64,000 nt of DNA from Aestuariivita sp. (GTDB taxonomy: Bacteria; Pseudomonadota; Alphaproteobacteria; Rhodobacterales; Rhodobacteraceae). Where the stretch lies: the NCBI RefSeq assembly GCF_021404545.1, contig NZ_JAAWWD010000040.1, forward strand, positions 1-64,000, read 5' to 3'. Shown here in pieces: positions 9,869-17,176 of the stretch (positions are counted from its first letter, which is position 1; each line of letters opens with the position of its first letter). The translations under genes were made by a program, and so were the position numbers. The notes under the pieces were generated by a model. The model saw only the letters and a list, made by a program, of their open reading frames with translations, did not search any database and was not told where the DNA came from.

Positions 9869-9893
9869 GGGCCGCGATAAGCGCGGCCCTTTT
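9869..9893 (+). terminator. intrinsic terminator with no upstream coding gene on this strand
   Basis: Stem GGGCCGCG (9869-9876) / CGCGGCCC (9882-9889) with a 5-nt loop, followed by TTTT. No plus-strand gene lies between selO and this point, so it either ends an unannotated transcript or is incidental. Confidence 0.5.
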
Positions 9894-9972
9894 CGGGGGA
9901 CTTGAACCCGGCCCGTCGCAGCCCAGATCAAAACCAAAGCGGCCCGCCTCGGATGTGGCCAGGAGACACCAT

Positions 9973-10407
9973 ATGAAAGCCCTGATTGGCCCCCTTATCC
10001 TGTTGCTGGGTGCCTGCACGCCACAAGATGTAGGGCCCGCATCCGGTAAAGCGCGATTCTCTGTGTTCCCGGAGGCGCTCTTTGAGGCCGTGCGCGCATC
10101 CTGCGCCGGACCCGGTCAGGACTTCAGGCTGCCCAGCCCGAACACCGCGGAATGCCGCGAACTGATGTCCCCGCCCGTAACGGCGGCCTTCATCTTGGAT
10201 TATGGCGGAACAACCGAGGCCTTGCCGCGCATGGTGATCCGCTTCAGCGCCGAGCGGAACGCCCCGGGCTATCTGGTGCGCAACGATATCTACATAGATA
10301 TTCCGCAAAAGGCCGGAGCACCGCGGCAGGTTCCCTTCGTGGATGCGGAATTGCGCCGCAGGCTCGATGCGTTCTACCTCAGCGCTGGTGGCGTGCCGGA
10401 ACCCTAG
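9973..10407 (+). CDS. putative lipoprotein, unknown function
   Basis: 144-residue predicted lipoprotein. The ATG at 9973 follows an AGGAG Shine-Dalgarno (9961-9965); an earlier in-frame start at 9955 would put charged residues before the signal. The N-terminus MKALIGPLILLLGAC is a short lipoprotein signal with lipobox LLGAC, so the acylated cysteine would be residue 15. The mature part has two further cysteines (SCAGPG, AECREL) that could form a disulfide, and an alternating hydrophobic pattern (IDIPQKAG) suggesting beta structure. I do not recognise the family. Probably a periplasmic, membrane-anchored protein. Confidence 0.75.
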   Translation: MKALIGPLILLLGACTPQDVGPASGKARFSVFPEALFEAVRASCAGPGQDFRLPSPNTAECRELMSPPVTAAFILDYGGTTEALPRMVIRFSAERNAPGYLVRNDIYIDIPQKAGAPRQVPFVDAELRRRLDAFYLSAGGVPEP

Positions 10408-10494
10408 GCGCCTCGCCCGCCAAAGCCTGTTCGTATCTTGAAAACCCGCCCGGGACCACCGGCGCGTGCCCGCTCGGATCGATGCGCCGATCAC

Positions 10495-10520
10495 AAAAAA
10501 GAATGCGCCCGGCAGGGCGC
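10495..10520 (-). terminator. tRNA-Pro terminator (part of dispersed hairpin repeat, copy 1)
   Basis: On the minus strand GCGCCC-TGCC-GGGCGC (10520-10505) is followed by ATTC and six T (complement of A 10495-10500), 35 nt past the tRNA 3' end. It is preceded by the shared sequence GTGATCCAATTG. Confidence 0.8.
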
Positions 10521-10533
10521 GCAATTGGATCAC
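10505..10533 (-). repeat. dispersed hairpin repeat GTGATCCAATTG + GC hairpin, copy 1
   Basis: CAATTGGATCAC (10522-10533) directly abuts a GC-rich hairpin (10505-10520). The same arrangement recurs at 14064-14093 and 50857-50884. In this copy the hairpin has a clear T-run on the minus strand and serves tRNA-Pro. Confidence 0.65.
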
Positions 10534-10554
10534 ATCCGCAGGAAAGTGTCGAAA

Positions 10555-10631
10555 TGGTCGGGGCGGCGAGATTCGAACTCACGACCCCCTGTACCCAAAA
10601 CAGGTGCGCTACCAGACTGCGCCACGCCCCG
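10555..10631 (-). tRNA. tRNA-Pro (anticodon TGG)
   Basis: A 77-nt cloverleaf read on the minus strand. The acceptor stem CGGGGCG/CGCCCCG has the C1-G72 pair usual for tRNA-Pro, discriminator A, and an encoded CCA. The D-arm has GGCGCAGTCTGGTAGCGC, the anticodon stem-loop CCTGT-TTTGGGT-ACAGG exposes TGG, and the T-arm has GTTCGAATC. It lies 43 bp downstream of the DUF192 gene in the same orientation, with its own strong terminator after it, so it could be read from the cold-shock/DUF192 transcript as well as from its own promoter. Confidence 0.97.
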
Positions 10632-10674
10632 AACCATGCGCGTTCCTAGCGACCCCGCCGCGCTTTGAAAAGCC

Positions 10675-11139
10675 CTAACAGGGCCAAAGAGCGCCGCGAT
10701 CCTGAAAAACCTCATGTTGCATCTGGCTGCCCGGCCCGATCCCCAGGCGCCGCGCCAATCCGCCGTTGATCTCAAGCACGACCAAGATCTCATCGCCCCC
10801 GGGGATCGGCGTCAGATCGCCGGGTTGAGCCTCGTGTTTGACCGCGCGCACCAGTCCGGTCTCATCCACAAAGATCATGTCCAGCGGAATCAACGTGTTC
10901 TTCATCCAGAAGGACACAGGCTGAGGATAGTCGTAGATAAAGAGCATGCCCGAGGAAAGCGGCAGGGTCTCGCGAAACATCAGACCCTGGGCGCGTTCTG
11001 CAGGCTCGTCCACCACCTCCACGCCGAACTGGGCCTGCCCCCATGCCCCGCGCAGCGCCACACGGTCCGGCGCGCACGCCGCCCACGCCGCACCTGCCGC
11101 AAGCATCCAGGCCAGCACAAGCGGCGCAAAGCGCGCCAT
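10675..11139 (-). CDS. DUF192 family secreted protein
   Basis: 154-residue DUF192 protein. The start is set at 11139, 8 nt after the stop of the cold-shock gene, because it gives a clean Sec signal peptide (MARFAPLVLAWMLAAGAAWA, cleavage before ACAPD). The DUF192 core is evident: EPAERAQGLMFRETLP, SGMLFIYDYPQPVSFWMKNT, IPLDMIFVDETG and a C-terminal ILEVxxG-like LVVLEINGGLARRLG. Function is unknown. Probably cotranscribed with the cold-shock gene and perhaps tRNA-Pro. Confidence 0.9.
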   Translation of the reverse strand: MARFAPLVLAWMLAAGAAWAACAPDRVALRGAWGQAQFGVEVVDEPAERAQGLMFRETLPLSSGMLFIYDYPQPVSFWMKNTLIPLDMIFVDETGLVRAVKHEAQPGDLTPIPGGDEILVVLEINGGLARRLGIGPGSQMQHEVFQDRGALWPC

Positions 11140-11147
11140 CCCGCCGA

Positions 11148-11690
11148 TCACCCGCCGGGCTCCTCTGCCGGCAGGCCCATCTCCCACGGAAAAACCTGAG
11201 CCGCCATCCGCCCCCGCTTGCCATCAATCACGCGCATCGCCAATGCTTCTCCCGGCTGCACATCCGCCAGGCCCGACAGGCGCAGGACCTCGATATGCAA
11301 GAACACATCTTCCGGTTTACCAAAGACATTTGCAAATCCAAATCCCTTGACCTTGTCGAACCATTTGACCCGGCCCGGCTCCAGCGGGATATCCTCGACC
11401 ACATCGGCGGGCAGTTCGGCCAGATCGCGCAGACCCGCGCTGTCATCGCGTTCGGGCGGCGCGATGGAGACAATCTCGACCGCCTGCACGCCCCGTTCGG
11501 TGTGATGGGTCACAAGCTCGATCCGGGCCTCGTCGGCAATCGAGTTCTGCCCGAAATTCCGAAGCACATTGACATGCAGCAGGATGTCCGGCCCGCCGCT
11601 ATCGGCGACCACAAACCCAAACCCCTTGGAAGGGTCGAACCATTTCACATGGCCTTTAACGTGCTTGAGGTTATCTTGATCGTCTGCCAA
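11148..11690 (-). CDS. double cold-shock domain protein
   Basis: 180-residue cytoplasmic nucleic-acid-binding protein with two cold-shock domains. The first (residues ~10-70) has GHVKWFDPSKGFGFVVAD (RNP1) and DILLHVNVLR (RNP2). The second (~105-170) has GRVKWFDKVKGFGFANV and DVFLHIEVLR. The linker (ERDDSAGLRDLAELPADV) is acidic. Two-domain forms are common in alphaproteobacteria. The region upstream (11691-11811) is AT-rich and holds the likely promoter, shared with the end of pdxH transcription. Confidence 0.93.
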   Translation of the reverse strand: MADDQDNLKHVKGHVKWFDPSKGFGFVVADSGGPDILLHVNVLRNFGQNSIADEARIELVTHHTERGVQAVEIVSIAPPERDDSAGLRDLAELPADVVEDIPLEPGRVKWFDKVKGFGFANVFGKPEDVFLHIEVLRLSGLADVQPGEALAMRVIDGKRGRMAAQVFPWEMGLPAEEPGG

Positions 11691-11811
11691 CGCATTGGTT
11701 CCATAGTATTGATTGGCCCGCCCATTCCTAGTCTTGCGCGAAATCGACCATGGATTTCAAGCGCTAAAAACACTTAATAATCAATGTATTGCATTTCGCG
11801 TCACGCGAAAT

Positions 11812-12417
11812 TCAGGGGCTCAGACGCTCAACGCCCCATTCTTGCGTGGGCTCGGCGCGGCGCCAAACGAACCGATCATGCAGCCGAAACGGCCCATCTG
11901 CCCAGAACTCGATCTCGACCGGGGTGATCCGGTAGCCGCCCCAAAAAGGCGGACGGGCTGGATTTGGGCCGTGCCGAGCGGTGACCTTCGCCACCTCGGC
12001 CATCAGCGCACCACGCCCCGACAGCGGTTGCGACTGGCGCGAAGCCCAGGCCCCCAGGCGGCTCTTGAGCGAGCGCGAGGCAAAATAGGCATCTGCCTGC
12101 GGACCGTCCTCCTTGGTCACCAGGCCCCGCACGCGGATCTGTCGGCGCAGCGACTTCCAATGCATCACGAACGCCGCCCTGCCGGCCTGGTCAATCTCGG
12201 CGGCCTTGCGGCTTTCGTAATTGGTGTAGAAAACAAAGGCCGCCGCCTCGATCTCTTTCAGCAGCACCATCCGCGCATTGGGCAGGCCATCGGCATCCAC
12301 TGTCGACAGGGCAATGGCATTGGCGTCATTTGTCTCGCTTGTCTCTGCCTCGGCCAGCCAGGCGCGGGCGATCTCAAACGGGTCATCGCCCGCAAAAATT
12401 CCGGCTCGATCGCTCAT
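11812..12417 (-). CDS. pdxH: pyridoxamine 5'-phosphate oxidase
   Basis: FMN-dependent oxidase that makes pyridoxal 5'-phosphate from PNP or PMP, the last step of vitamin B6 synthesis and salvage. 201 residues. It has the family flavin- and substrate-binding segments: [14 protein letters not shown] near residue 45, [13 protein letters not shown] near residue 64, [10 protein letters not shown] near residue 88, [14 protein letters not shown] near residue 119, [17 protein letters not shown] near residue 157, and the C-terminal [10 protein letters not shown] and VERLSP. Divergent from fabI. Confidence 0.96.
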   Translation of the reverse strand: MSDRAGIFAGDDPFEIARAWLAEAETSETNDANAIALSTVDADGLPNARMVLLKEIEAAAFVFYTNYESRKAAEIDQAGRAAFVMHWKSLRRQIRVRGLVTKEDGPQADAYFASRSLKSRLGAWASRQSQPLSGRGALMAEVAKVTARHGPNPARPPFWGGYRITPVEIEFWADGPFRLHDRFVWRRAEPTQEWGVERLSP

Positions 12418-12528
12418 TCTCGTTCCCTTTCATCGACTCCGTGCCCTGCGCACCGCACGCACTTGAAGCGGATCGGTCAATCGCCTAAAGGTCTGGATCA
12501 GTCAAGAAGAGCAGGTGAGGACCGGGCA

Positions 12529-13335
12529 ATGTCAAATCAACTTATGGCAGGCAAACGCGGCCTTATCATGGGGCTGGCGAATGACAAGTCAATCGCCTGG
12601 GGGATCGCGCGGGCCGCCGCCGATGCGGGCGCGAAGCTGGCCTTCTCCTATCAGGGCGATGCGTTGAAAAAACGCGTCGATCCATTGGCCGCGCAGCTGG
12701 GCAGCGACATCGTTTTGCCCTGCGATGTGGGCGACGAGACCTCGATCGACGCGCTTTTCTCGGCGCTCAAGGAACGTTGGGACGGGCTGGATTTCATCGT
12801 TCATGCCATCGGCTTTTCCGACAAGTCCGAGCTGCGCGGGCGCTATGTCGACACCAGCCGTGCCAATTTCCAGATGTCGATGGATATCTCGGTCTATTCC
12901 TTCACCGCCGTCGTGCAGCGTGCAGAAAAGATGATGGCCCCCGGCGGAACGGCTCTGACACTGACCTATTACGGCGCCGAAAAGGTGATGCCGCATTACA
13001 ACGTGATGGGCGTGGCCAAGGCCGCCCTTGAGGCCTCGGTGCGCTATCTGGCCGAGGATCTGGGCAAGGACGGCATCCGTGTCAATGCAATCAGTGCCGG
13101 CCCGATCAAGACGCTGGCCGCCTCCGGCATCGGCGATTTCCGCTATATCATGAAGTGGAACGAGTATAACTCGCCGCTGCGCCGCAATGTAACTATTGAT
13201 GACGTGGGCAAGACGGCGCTTTATCTGCTGTCGGATCTGGGATCGGGCGTCACCGGCGAGGTGCTGCATGTGGATGCGGGCTATCACGCGGTCGGCATGA
13301 AGGCGGTTGACGCCCCCGACATCACCAAAGCCTGA
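12529..13335 (+). CDS. fabI: enoyl-[acyl-carrier-protein] reductase (NADH) FabI
   Basis: Reduces trans-2-enoyl-ACP in the last step of each type II fatty-acid elongation cycle; the target of triclosan-type inhibitors. 268 residues from the ATG at 12529. The coenzyme loop [13 protein letters not shown] is at residues 15-27. Catalytic residues by alignment to E. coli numbering are Tyr147, Tyr157 and Lys164 (TYYGAEKV...YNVMGVAK). [11 protein letters not shown] near residue 190 is the substrate-binding loop. Followed after 11 bp by the phosphoribosyltransferase gene, so probably cotranscribed. Confidence 0.96.
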   Translation: MSNQLMAGKRGLIMGLANDKSIAWGIARAAADAGAKLAFSYQGDALKKRVDPLAAQLGSDIVLPCDVGDETSIDALFSALKERWDGLDFIVHAIGFSDKSELRGRYVDTSRANFQMSMDISVYSFTAVVQRAEKMMAPGGTALTLTYYGAEKVMPHYNVMGVAKAALEASVRYLAEDLGKDGIRVNAISAGPIKTLAASGIGDFRYIMKWNEYNSPLRRNVTIDDVGKTALYLLSDLGSGVTGEVLHVDAGYHAVGMKAVDAPDITKA

Positions 13336-13346
13336 GGAGAAATCCG

Positions 13347-13850
13347 ATGTCCGACCGCCTGCCCCATGAAAAAGGCTTTCATGTCAGTTGGGACCAGATC
13401 CACCGCGACGCCCGCGCCCTGGCCTGGCGGCTGGACGGCAAAGGCCCCGATGACGGGCGGTGGCGCGCGATCGTCGCCATCACCCGCGGCGGTATGGCGC
13501 CCGCGATGATCGTCGCGCGCGAGCTCGATATCCGCACCGTCGATACGATCAGCGTCAAAAGCTATGACCACCAGTCCCAGGCCGAGGCCATGGTGCTGAA
13601 ATCCCCCGACGCGGGGATGATGGCCGATGGCACCGGCATTCTGGTGATCGACGATCTGGTGGATTCGGGCAAAACCCTAGAGCTGGTTCGCGCGCTCTAC
13701 CCCAAGGCGCATTTCGCCACCGTCTATGCCAAACCCAAAGGCGAGCCGCAGGTCGATACTTTCATCACCGGCGTCAGCCAGGACACCTGGATCTTCTTCC
13801 CCTGGGACATGGCGCTGCAATATGTCGAACCCTATCGCGGAACGGACTGA
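13347..13850 (+). CDS. gpt: xanthine-guanine phosphoribosyltransferase
   Basis: 167-residue purine-salvage enzyme that converts xanthine or guanine plus PRPP to the nucleotide. The PRPP-binding motif [13 protein letters not shown] lies at residues ~98-110, [18 protein letters not shown] near residue 50 is the pyrophosphate loop, and [11 protein letters not shown] near the C-terminus is the purine-binding WxxFPW segment of this subfamily. It follows fabI by 11 bp. Confidence 0.92.
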   Translation: MSDRLPHEKGFHVSWDQIHRDARALAWRLDGKGPDDGRWRAIVAITRGGMAPAMIVARELDIRTVDTISVKSYDHQSQAEAMVLKSPDAGMMADGTGILVIDDLVDSGKTLELVRALYPKAHFATVYAKPKGEPQVDTFITGVSQDTWIFFPWDMALQYVEPYRGTD

Positions 13851-14063
13851 CCTCAACCGCTGCTTCGGAGCCGCCCCCGCGTGAGGCCGGTCGGTCGGAG
13901 CGGCGGCACGCGGGCAAGAGACATCGCCGAGGGGCCCCGGAACGGGGAGACGGCTATTTCTCTTGAGCGGGGGCTGACGCTCTGGCAGACAAGGTCCGAA
14001 TGCGTGGGCGGCTCGGATGCTGCTGCTTTGGTGAGCCCGAAGCGCCTTTTCAAAATATCGTAT

Positions 14064-14093
14064 GCGCGCGGCACGCGCGCTCAATTGGATCAC
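14064..14093. repeat. dispersed hairpin repeat, copy 2
   Basis: GCGCGC (14064-14069), loop GGCAC, GCGCGC (14075-14080), then TCAATTGGATCAC (14081-14093). It lies directly ahead of the aminotransferase ATG at 14098. Similarity to copy 3 (50857-50884) extends to GCCGATGC versus ACCGACGC, giving 19 of 21 matches from TCAATTGG onward. Confidence 0.65.
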
Positions 14094-14097
14094 GCCG

Positions 14098-15273
14098 ATG
14101 CCCCTTGCCCGCACCGCAACCACGTTTGCCCCTCCGGTGATGGAGGCACGGCGCTGGCTCGACGGAGTCACCTTCCCCACCGATGCGCCGCTGATCAATG
14201 TCAGCCAGGCCGCCCCGGTCGATCCCCCGCCACGGGCTCTGCGCCAGGCGATGGCGGATGCGGCGCTGACCAACGACGCCGCGCATCTTTACGGTCCCGT
14301 TCTGGGCCTGCCCGAACTGCGCGCGGAACTGGCTGCGCAATGGGCGGTGGCCTATTGCGGTGACATCGCGCCGGATCAGGTCTGCATCACCTCGGGCTGC
14401 AATCAGGCCTTTGCCGCCGCGATCAGCACCCTGACCGCCGAAGGGGATGAGGTGATCCTGCCAACCCCCTGGTACTTCAATCATAAGATGTGGCTCGACA
14501 TGTCCGGCGTGCGGGCTGTGCCGCTGCCCACCGGTCCCGATCTGCTGCCCGATCCCGATCGGGCCGCGGCGCTGATCACCGACCGGACCCGGGCGATATC
14601 GCTGGTCTCACCCAACAACCCTGGCGGCGTCGAATACCCCGCCGCGGTGATGCGCGCCTTTCTCGACCTGTGCCGCGCACGCGGCATCGCGCTGATCGTC
14701 GACGAGACCTATCGCGATTTTGACAGCCGGTCTGGCGCGCCGCATGATCTCTTCCAGGATCCCGACTGGTCCGATACGCTGATCCACCTCTATTCCTTCT
14801 CCAAGGCCTACCGGCTGACCGGGCACCGTGTCGGCGCCATGGTCGCCGCCCAGAGCCGCTTGGCGGAGGTCGAGAAATTCCTCGACACGGTGGCGATCTG
14901 CCCCAACCAGATCGGCCAGATCGCCGCCCTTTGGGGCATGCGCAATCTGGGCCAATGGCTGGCGGGCGAACGGGCCGAAATCCTCGACCGGCGCGCGGCC
15001 ATCGAAGAAGGGTTCGGCCCCCTTGCCGCGCAGGGTTGGCGGCTGATGGGCGTGGGCGCTTATTTCGCCTATACCGAGCACCCGTTTGACATGACCTCGG
15101 CTGAGCTCGCGCCGCTGCTGGTCAAAAGGGCCGGGATCCTCCTGTTGCCCGGCACCATGTTCACGCCCGCAGACGATCCCGTCGGCGCGCGCCAGCTCCG
15201 CATCGCCTTTGCCAATCTCGACCGGGCCGGGATCGGCCAGCTCTTCACACGTTTGACAAGCCTGAGCATCTGA
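14098..15273 (+). CDS. class I/II PLP-dependent aminotransferase
   Basis: 391-residue fold-type I aminotransferase. The ATG at 14098 is preferred over an in-frame ATG at 14062, because the latter would translate the repeat. Seen: NVSQAAPVDPPP near residue 38, YGPVLGLPELR near residue 66, CITSGCNQAF near residue 100, SPNNPGGVEYP near residue 170 (conserved Asn), IVDETYRDF near residue 200 (Asp binding the pyridine N), and SFSKAYRLTGHRVG near residue 231 with the Schiff-base lysine. The substrate is not predictable. Its 5' end abuts a dispersed repeat, so its promoter is either within the repeat or further upstream. Confidence 0.88.
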   Translation: MPLARTATTFAPPVMEARRWLDGVTFPTDAPLINVSQAAPVDPPPRALRQAMADAALTNDAAHLYGPVLGLPELRAELAAQWAVAYCGDIAPDQVCITSGCNQAFAAAISTLTAEGDEVILPTPWYFNHKMWLDMSGVRAVPLPTGPDLLPDPDRAAALITDRTRAISLVSPNNPGGVEYPAAVMRAFLDLCRARGIALIVDETYRDFDSRSGAPHDLFQDPDWSDTLIHLYSFSKAYRLTGHRVGAMVAAQSRLAEVEKFLDTVAICPNQIGQIAALWGMRNLGQWLAGERAEILDRRAAIEEGFGPLAAQGWRLMGVGAYFAYTEHPFDMTSAELAPLLVKRAGILLLPGTMFTPADDPVGARQLRIAFANLDRAGIGQLFTRLTSLSI

Positions 15274-15333
15274 TCTTGCCCCCCTTCGCCCTGCATCGTA
15301 TTGACGGGGCGAATTGCACAAATCGGGGGCATC

Positions 15334-17175
15334 ATGGCCGCACGTACCAGCCTGTCGAAAACTTTTGTCTGGATCCTGTTGGGCCTGCTCTTTGTGGGTC
15401 TCGCGGGCTTCGGCGCGACAAACCTGTCGGGCACCGTACGCACCGTGGGCAAGGCCGGGGAGCAATCCATCGGCGTCGATCAGTTCGCCCGCGAATTGCA
15501 GCGCGAGATCAATGCCGTGATCTCCCAGACCGGGCGCGCCCTGCCGATGGACCAGGTCCGCGCGATCGGTCTGGACCAACAGGTGCTGGCGCGGCTTGTG
15601 GCGCTGGCCTCGCTGGACCATGAGACGACGGAGATGGGCATCTCCATCGGCGATCAGAACCTGCAACAGGAGATTGTGCGCATCCCGTCCTTTCAGGGGC
15701 TTGACGGGACCTTTGACCGCGAAGCGTACCGGTTCTCTCTGCAAAGCGCGGGCCTGTCGGAGGCAGAGTTCGAGGCCGATCTGAGGAACGAGGCCGCACG
15801 GACCCTTGTACAGGCCGCTATTCTGGGCGGGGTACGGATGCCCGACACGCTCAATAACGTGATCGTCGAGTATATCGGCGAGCGCCGCAGCTTTACCTGG
15901 GCTCTGCTGGACGAGACGTCCCTGACTGCGCCTGTCCCGACCCCGACCGAAGCAGAGCTGCGCGCCTTTTACGACAGCAATATCGACCGCTACACCCTGC
16001 CCGAGACGCGCCAGATTACCTATGCGCATATGCATCCTGCCGACCTGCTCGATACGGTCGAGGTTGACGAGACCGCCCTGCGCGACGCCTATGCCGCCCG
16101 CGAGAGCGAGTTCAATCAGCCTGAGCGTCGGCTGGTCGAGCGTCTGGTCTTTGCCGACGAGGCCGCCGCGCGCGACGCCATGGCCCAGTTGGAGGTCGGC
16201 GGCACCAGGTTCGAGCTTTTGGTGCAAGATCGCGGGCTTGATCTGGCGGACGTGGATCTGGGCGATGTGACCGCCTCAGATCTCGGTGCGGCCTCGGCCG
16301 AAGTTTTTTCGGCGGACGTGGGCGATGTGGTGGGGCCTCTGCCCAGCTCTCTGGGCCCTGCCCTCTTTCGGGTCAACGCGGTCCTCGCCGCGCAAGCGAT
16401 CAGCTTTGAAGAGGCCGAGCCGATGTTGCGCGACGAACTGGCCCAGGACCGCGCCCGCCGTCAGATCGAAGTGCTGAGCCAGGACTATGAAGATCTGCTG
16501 GCAGGCGGTGCCACACTGGAAGAGCTGGTGGCCGAGACCGATATGCAGCTGGGCCAGATCGCCTGGACCGATGAGACGCTCGACGGGATTGCCGCTTATG
16601 GGGCGTTCCGGGGGGCCGCCGCTGCTCTGACCCAGGACGATTTCCCGGAAATCGCGTTTCTCGACGATGGCGGCCTTTTTGCGATCCGGCTCGACAGTAC
16701 CCTGCCGCAGCGTCCGCAGCCCTTTGAGGACGCGCGCGCCGAGGTTCTGACGGACGCGACCCGCGCGGCGACCGAAGCCGCGCTGGAGGTGCAGGCCGCA
16801 GGAATGGTCGCGTCACTGGCCACTCAGGGCGAGTTTGCCGCTGTCGGTCTTTCGCCCGTCACCGAAACGGATCTGACCCGCACCGCCTTTATCGAAGGGA
16901 TCCCGCCCGGCCTCATCATCGACGTGTTCGAGATGGAGCAGGGTGATCTGCGCATTGTGCCGGCCGAAGGTGCGGTGATCGTGCTGCGTCTGGACGAGGT
17001 GAAACCGGCAGAAACGACCGGCGACATGGCGCGGCTGCGCGAGGCGCTGAGCGAGGAGCTGAACCAGACGCTGGCGCGGGCGCTTTTCGATGCCTATGTG
17101 CGCGATGTCCAGTTCCGCGCCGAACCCCGGATAGATGAGCGCGCGCTCAACGCGGTGCTGACGAGTTTTCAGTAA
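15334..17175 (+). CDS. membrane-anchored peptidylprolyl isomerase, PpiD/SurA-like
   Basis: 613-residue periplasmic folding factor. The start MAARTSLSKTF (15334) gives a short basic N-terminus and one membrane anchor (residues ~10-30, VWILLGLLFVGLAGFGATNL). A SurA-N-like helical segment follows (SIGVDQFARELQREINAVIS; LARLVALASLDHETTEMGIS). The middle (~residues 240-350) is a degraded parvulin domain (PERRLVERLVFADEAAARDA, GDVVGPLPSSLGPALFRVN). The gene ends 1 bp before trpE, so it is likely cotranscribed with it, a linkage also known from related genomes. Confidence 0.85.
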   Translation: MAARTSLSKTFVWILLGLLFVGLAGFGATNLSGTVRTVGKAGEQSIGVDQFARELQREINAVISQTGRALPMDQVRAIGLDQQVLARLVALASLDHETTEMGISIGDQNLQQEIVRIPSFQGLDGTFDREAYRFSLQSAGLSEAEFEADLRNEAARTLVQAAILGGVRMPDTLNNVIVEYIGERRSFTWALLDETSLTAPVPTPTEAELRAFYDSNIDRYTLPETRQITYAHMHPADLLDTVEVDETALRDAYAARESEFNQPERRLVERLVFADEAAARDAMAQLEVGGTRFELLVQDRGLDLADVDLGDVTASDLGAASAEVFSADVGDVVGPLPSSLGPALFRVNAVLAAQAISFEEAEPMLRDELAQDRARRQIEVLSQDYEDLLAGGATLEELVAETDMQLGQIAWTDETLDGIAAYGAFRGAAAALTQDDFPEIAFLDDGGLFAIRLDSTLPQRPQPFEDARAEVLTDATRAATEAALEVQAAGMVASLATQGEFAAVGLSPVTETDLTRTAFIEGIPPGLIIDVFEMEQGDLRIVPAEGAVIVLRLDEVKPAETTGDMARLREALSEELNQTLARALFDAYVRDVQFRAEPRIDERALNAVLTSFQ

Positions 17176-17176
17176 G

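Larger units (their letters stand above)
9453..9972. other. nrdJ / lipoprotein divergent intergenic region
   Basis: 520 bp between divergent genes. It contains two palindromes (9641-9655, 9669-9684), a minus-strand TTGACG hexamer (9706-9701) that could serve as a -35 for nrdJ, and a plus-strand intrinsic terminator (9869-9893) with no gene ahead of it. A 78-codon open frame on the minus strand overlaps the nrdJ start but has no coding character. The nrdJ transcript may therefore have a leader of roughly 200 nt. Confidence 0.55.

Noticed and set aside
9890-9912. tRNA T-arm-like GGGTTCAAGTCCC on the minus strand
   Set aside because: The stem is only three pairs and neither acceptor nor anticodon arm is nearby, so it is not a tRNA or a clear att-site remnant.
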